This document shows, one piece after another, positions 23,195-23,969 of a DNA stretch of 23,969 bases. The notes under the pieces are model-generated. The model saw nothing but the letters and a program-made list of their open reading frames with translations. It had not been told where the DNA came from and made no database searches. The stretch is from positions 1-23,969 of the forward strand of contig DASZHS010000020.1 of the NCBI GenBank assembly GCA_035937595.1. The letters are read 5' to 3'. This DNA comes from Palsa-459 sp035937595 (GTDB lineage Bacteria > Actinomycetota > Acidimicrobiia > Acidimicrobiales > RAAP-2). A program made the position numbers and the translations under genes. Numbering within the stretch: position 1 is the stretch's first letter; the number at the start of each line of letters is the position of its first letter.

Positions 23195-23969
23195 ATGCCC
23201 GAGCAGAAGGGTCGCGTCGACGCCACGTTGTCGTGGCTCGACGCGTTGCAGCAGGCGACACCGCCGAGTGCGCTCGTCGTCGCGGTCCTCAAGCGCTACT
23301 CCGAGGACCGCGGCGGCCGCCAGGCCGCGCTCGTCACGTTCTACGGCTTCTTGTCGGTCTTCCCGCTCATCCTCCTCCTGGTCACGTTCGCCGCGCTCCT
23401 CGTCAGCCAGTCGACGCTGCACCACGACCTCCTCCACAGCGTGCTCGCCCAGTTCCCGGTGATCGGCCCGGAGCTCGACAAGCAGATCAACGCGATCGCC
23501 GTGGGCAACAGCGTCGCGGTGGCCGTGGCCATCCTCGGGCTCATCTGGGGCTCCTTCGGCATCACCAACTCCCTGCAGGCGGCCTCGGCGGCCGTCTGGC
23601 GGCGCCCGCGCAGCCAGGACCCCTCGCTGTGGGTCCGCCTCGCCAAGGGGCTCGTGCTGCTCGGCATCCTCGCGGCGGTCGCGCTCCTCTCCACGGTCGT
23701 CGCGGGCGTCGCGGCCAACGGCGTCGCACGCGTCGGGGTGGGCGGGAACGTCGGACGGGCGATCGCGTTCGCGGCCGTGCTCGCGACCAACGCCGCGGGC
23801 TACCTGGTCGCCCTCAAGCTGCTCGCACCGCCCTCGACCACGTGGCGGACGCTGTGGCCCGGCACCGTGCTCGGGGCCACCGGCTGGTCAGTGCTCCAGG
23901 TCCTGGGAGGGCTGCTCATCGGCCAGCGGCTGCACCGCGCCACCGAGTTCTACGGCACGTTCGGGGTCG
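23195..23969 (+). CDS. YihY/BrkB-family membrane protein (partial, runs off the window)
   Basis: The first 258 codons of a polytopic membrane protein, open to the window end. After a polar start (MPEQKGRVDATLSW), the segment AALVTFYGFLSVFPLILLLVTFAALLV at about 50-76 is the hallmark first helix of the YihY/BrkB family (pattern AAxxxFYxxxSxxPLLLL). Further helices appear near 105-125 (VAVAVAILGLIWGSFGITNSL), 150-172, 185-205 and 210-235. The family was once annotated as ribonuclease BN, which is now considered wrong; its function is not settled. The ATG is 7 bp after the P450 stop with no clear promoter between, so the genes are probably co-transcribed. The C-terminus is not in the window. Confidence 0.86.
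   Translation, partial: MPEQKGRVDATLSWLDALQQATPPSALVVAVLKRYSEDRGGRQAALVTFYGFLSVFPLILLLVTFAALLVSQSTLHHDLLHSVLAQFPVIGPELDKQINAIAVGNSVAVAVAILGLIWGSFGITNSLQAASAAVWRRPRSQDPSLWVRLAKGLVLLGILAAVALLSTVVAGVAANGVARVGVGGNVGRAIAFAAVLATNAAGYLVALKLLAPPSTTWRTLWPGTVLGATGWSVLQVLGGLLIGQRLHRATEFYGTFGV

Noticed and set aside
1..23969. CRISPR arrays, tRNA or rRNA genes, insertion sequences, attachment sites, phage or defence genes
   Set aside because: I found no regularly spaced repeats, cloverleaf-like sequence, transposase or integrase motifs, or terminal inverted repeats. Gene order and base composition look like ordinary chromosome throughout.

Overview
The window is 24 kb of very GC-rich, tightly packed chromosomal DNA. 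GTG and TTG starts are frequent, adjacent genes often share start/stop bases, and many genes have a TANNNT-type -10 box only 6-8 nt before the start codon, which suggests leaderless transcripts. Together with the gene content (CYP124-like P450, FadE-like acyl-CoA dehydrogenase, stand-alone NifU domain, GDT1-type exporter, ERAP-like M1 peptidases) this points to an actinobacterium. Acidimicrobiia is my best guess, but that is an inference. I see no tRNA, rRNA, CRISPR array, transposase, integrase or phage gene.

Layout. 1-840: end of an operon whose last gene is an ApbE-type flavin transferase. 821-4260: a divergent pair of membrane-anchored, probably extracytoplasmic proteins, a NAGPA/DUF2233 phosphodiester glycosidase homologue and a double beta-propeller (Kelch plus NHL/PQQ-like). 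4275-5309: a PfkB-family sugar/nucleoside kinase on the minus strand. 5387-13036: three consecutive, full-length, paralogous M1 zinc aminopeptidases (837, 842 and 839 aa), each with its own apparent promoter, followed closely by a GDT1-family cation transporter (13050-13640). 13688-17556: a class I methyltransferase that meets, tail to tail, a translationally coupled three-gene unit on the minus strand (GT4 glycosyltransferase, class I methyltransferase, alpha-toroid protein resembling squalene-cyclase/prenyltransferase repeats). This looks like a small glycan- or lipid-modification locus. 17711-18943: acyl-CoA dehydrogenase. 18957-20653: a MarR regulator and MFS exporter operon behind an AT-rich palindrome. 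20716-21693: a NifU-domain protein and a DUF308 membrane protein. 21910-23969: a CYP124-like P450 followed by a YihY/BrkB-family membrane protein cut by the window end.

No non-coding stretch exceeds about 220 bp. The four convergent gene pairs end within 14 bp of each other or overlap, leaving no space for ordinary terminators. The most interesting items are the tandem M1 array, whose first copy has a cysteine where the family carries the Glu/Gln that holds the substrate amino group; the repeated -10-to-start spacing that fixes many start codons; and the GT4/methyltransferase/toroid cassette of unknown product.
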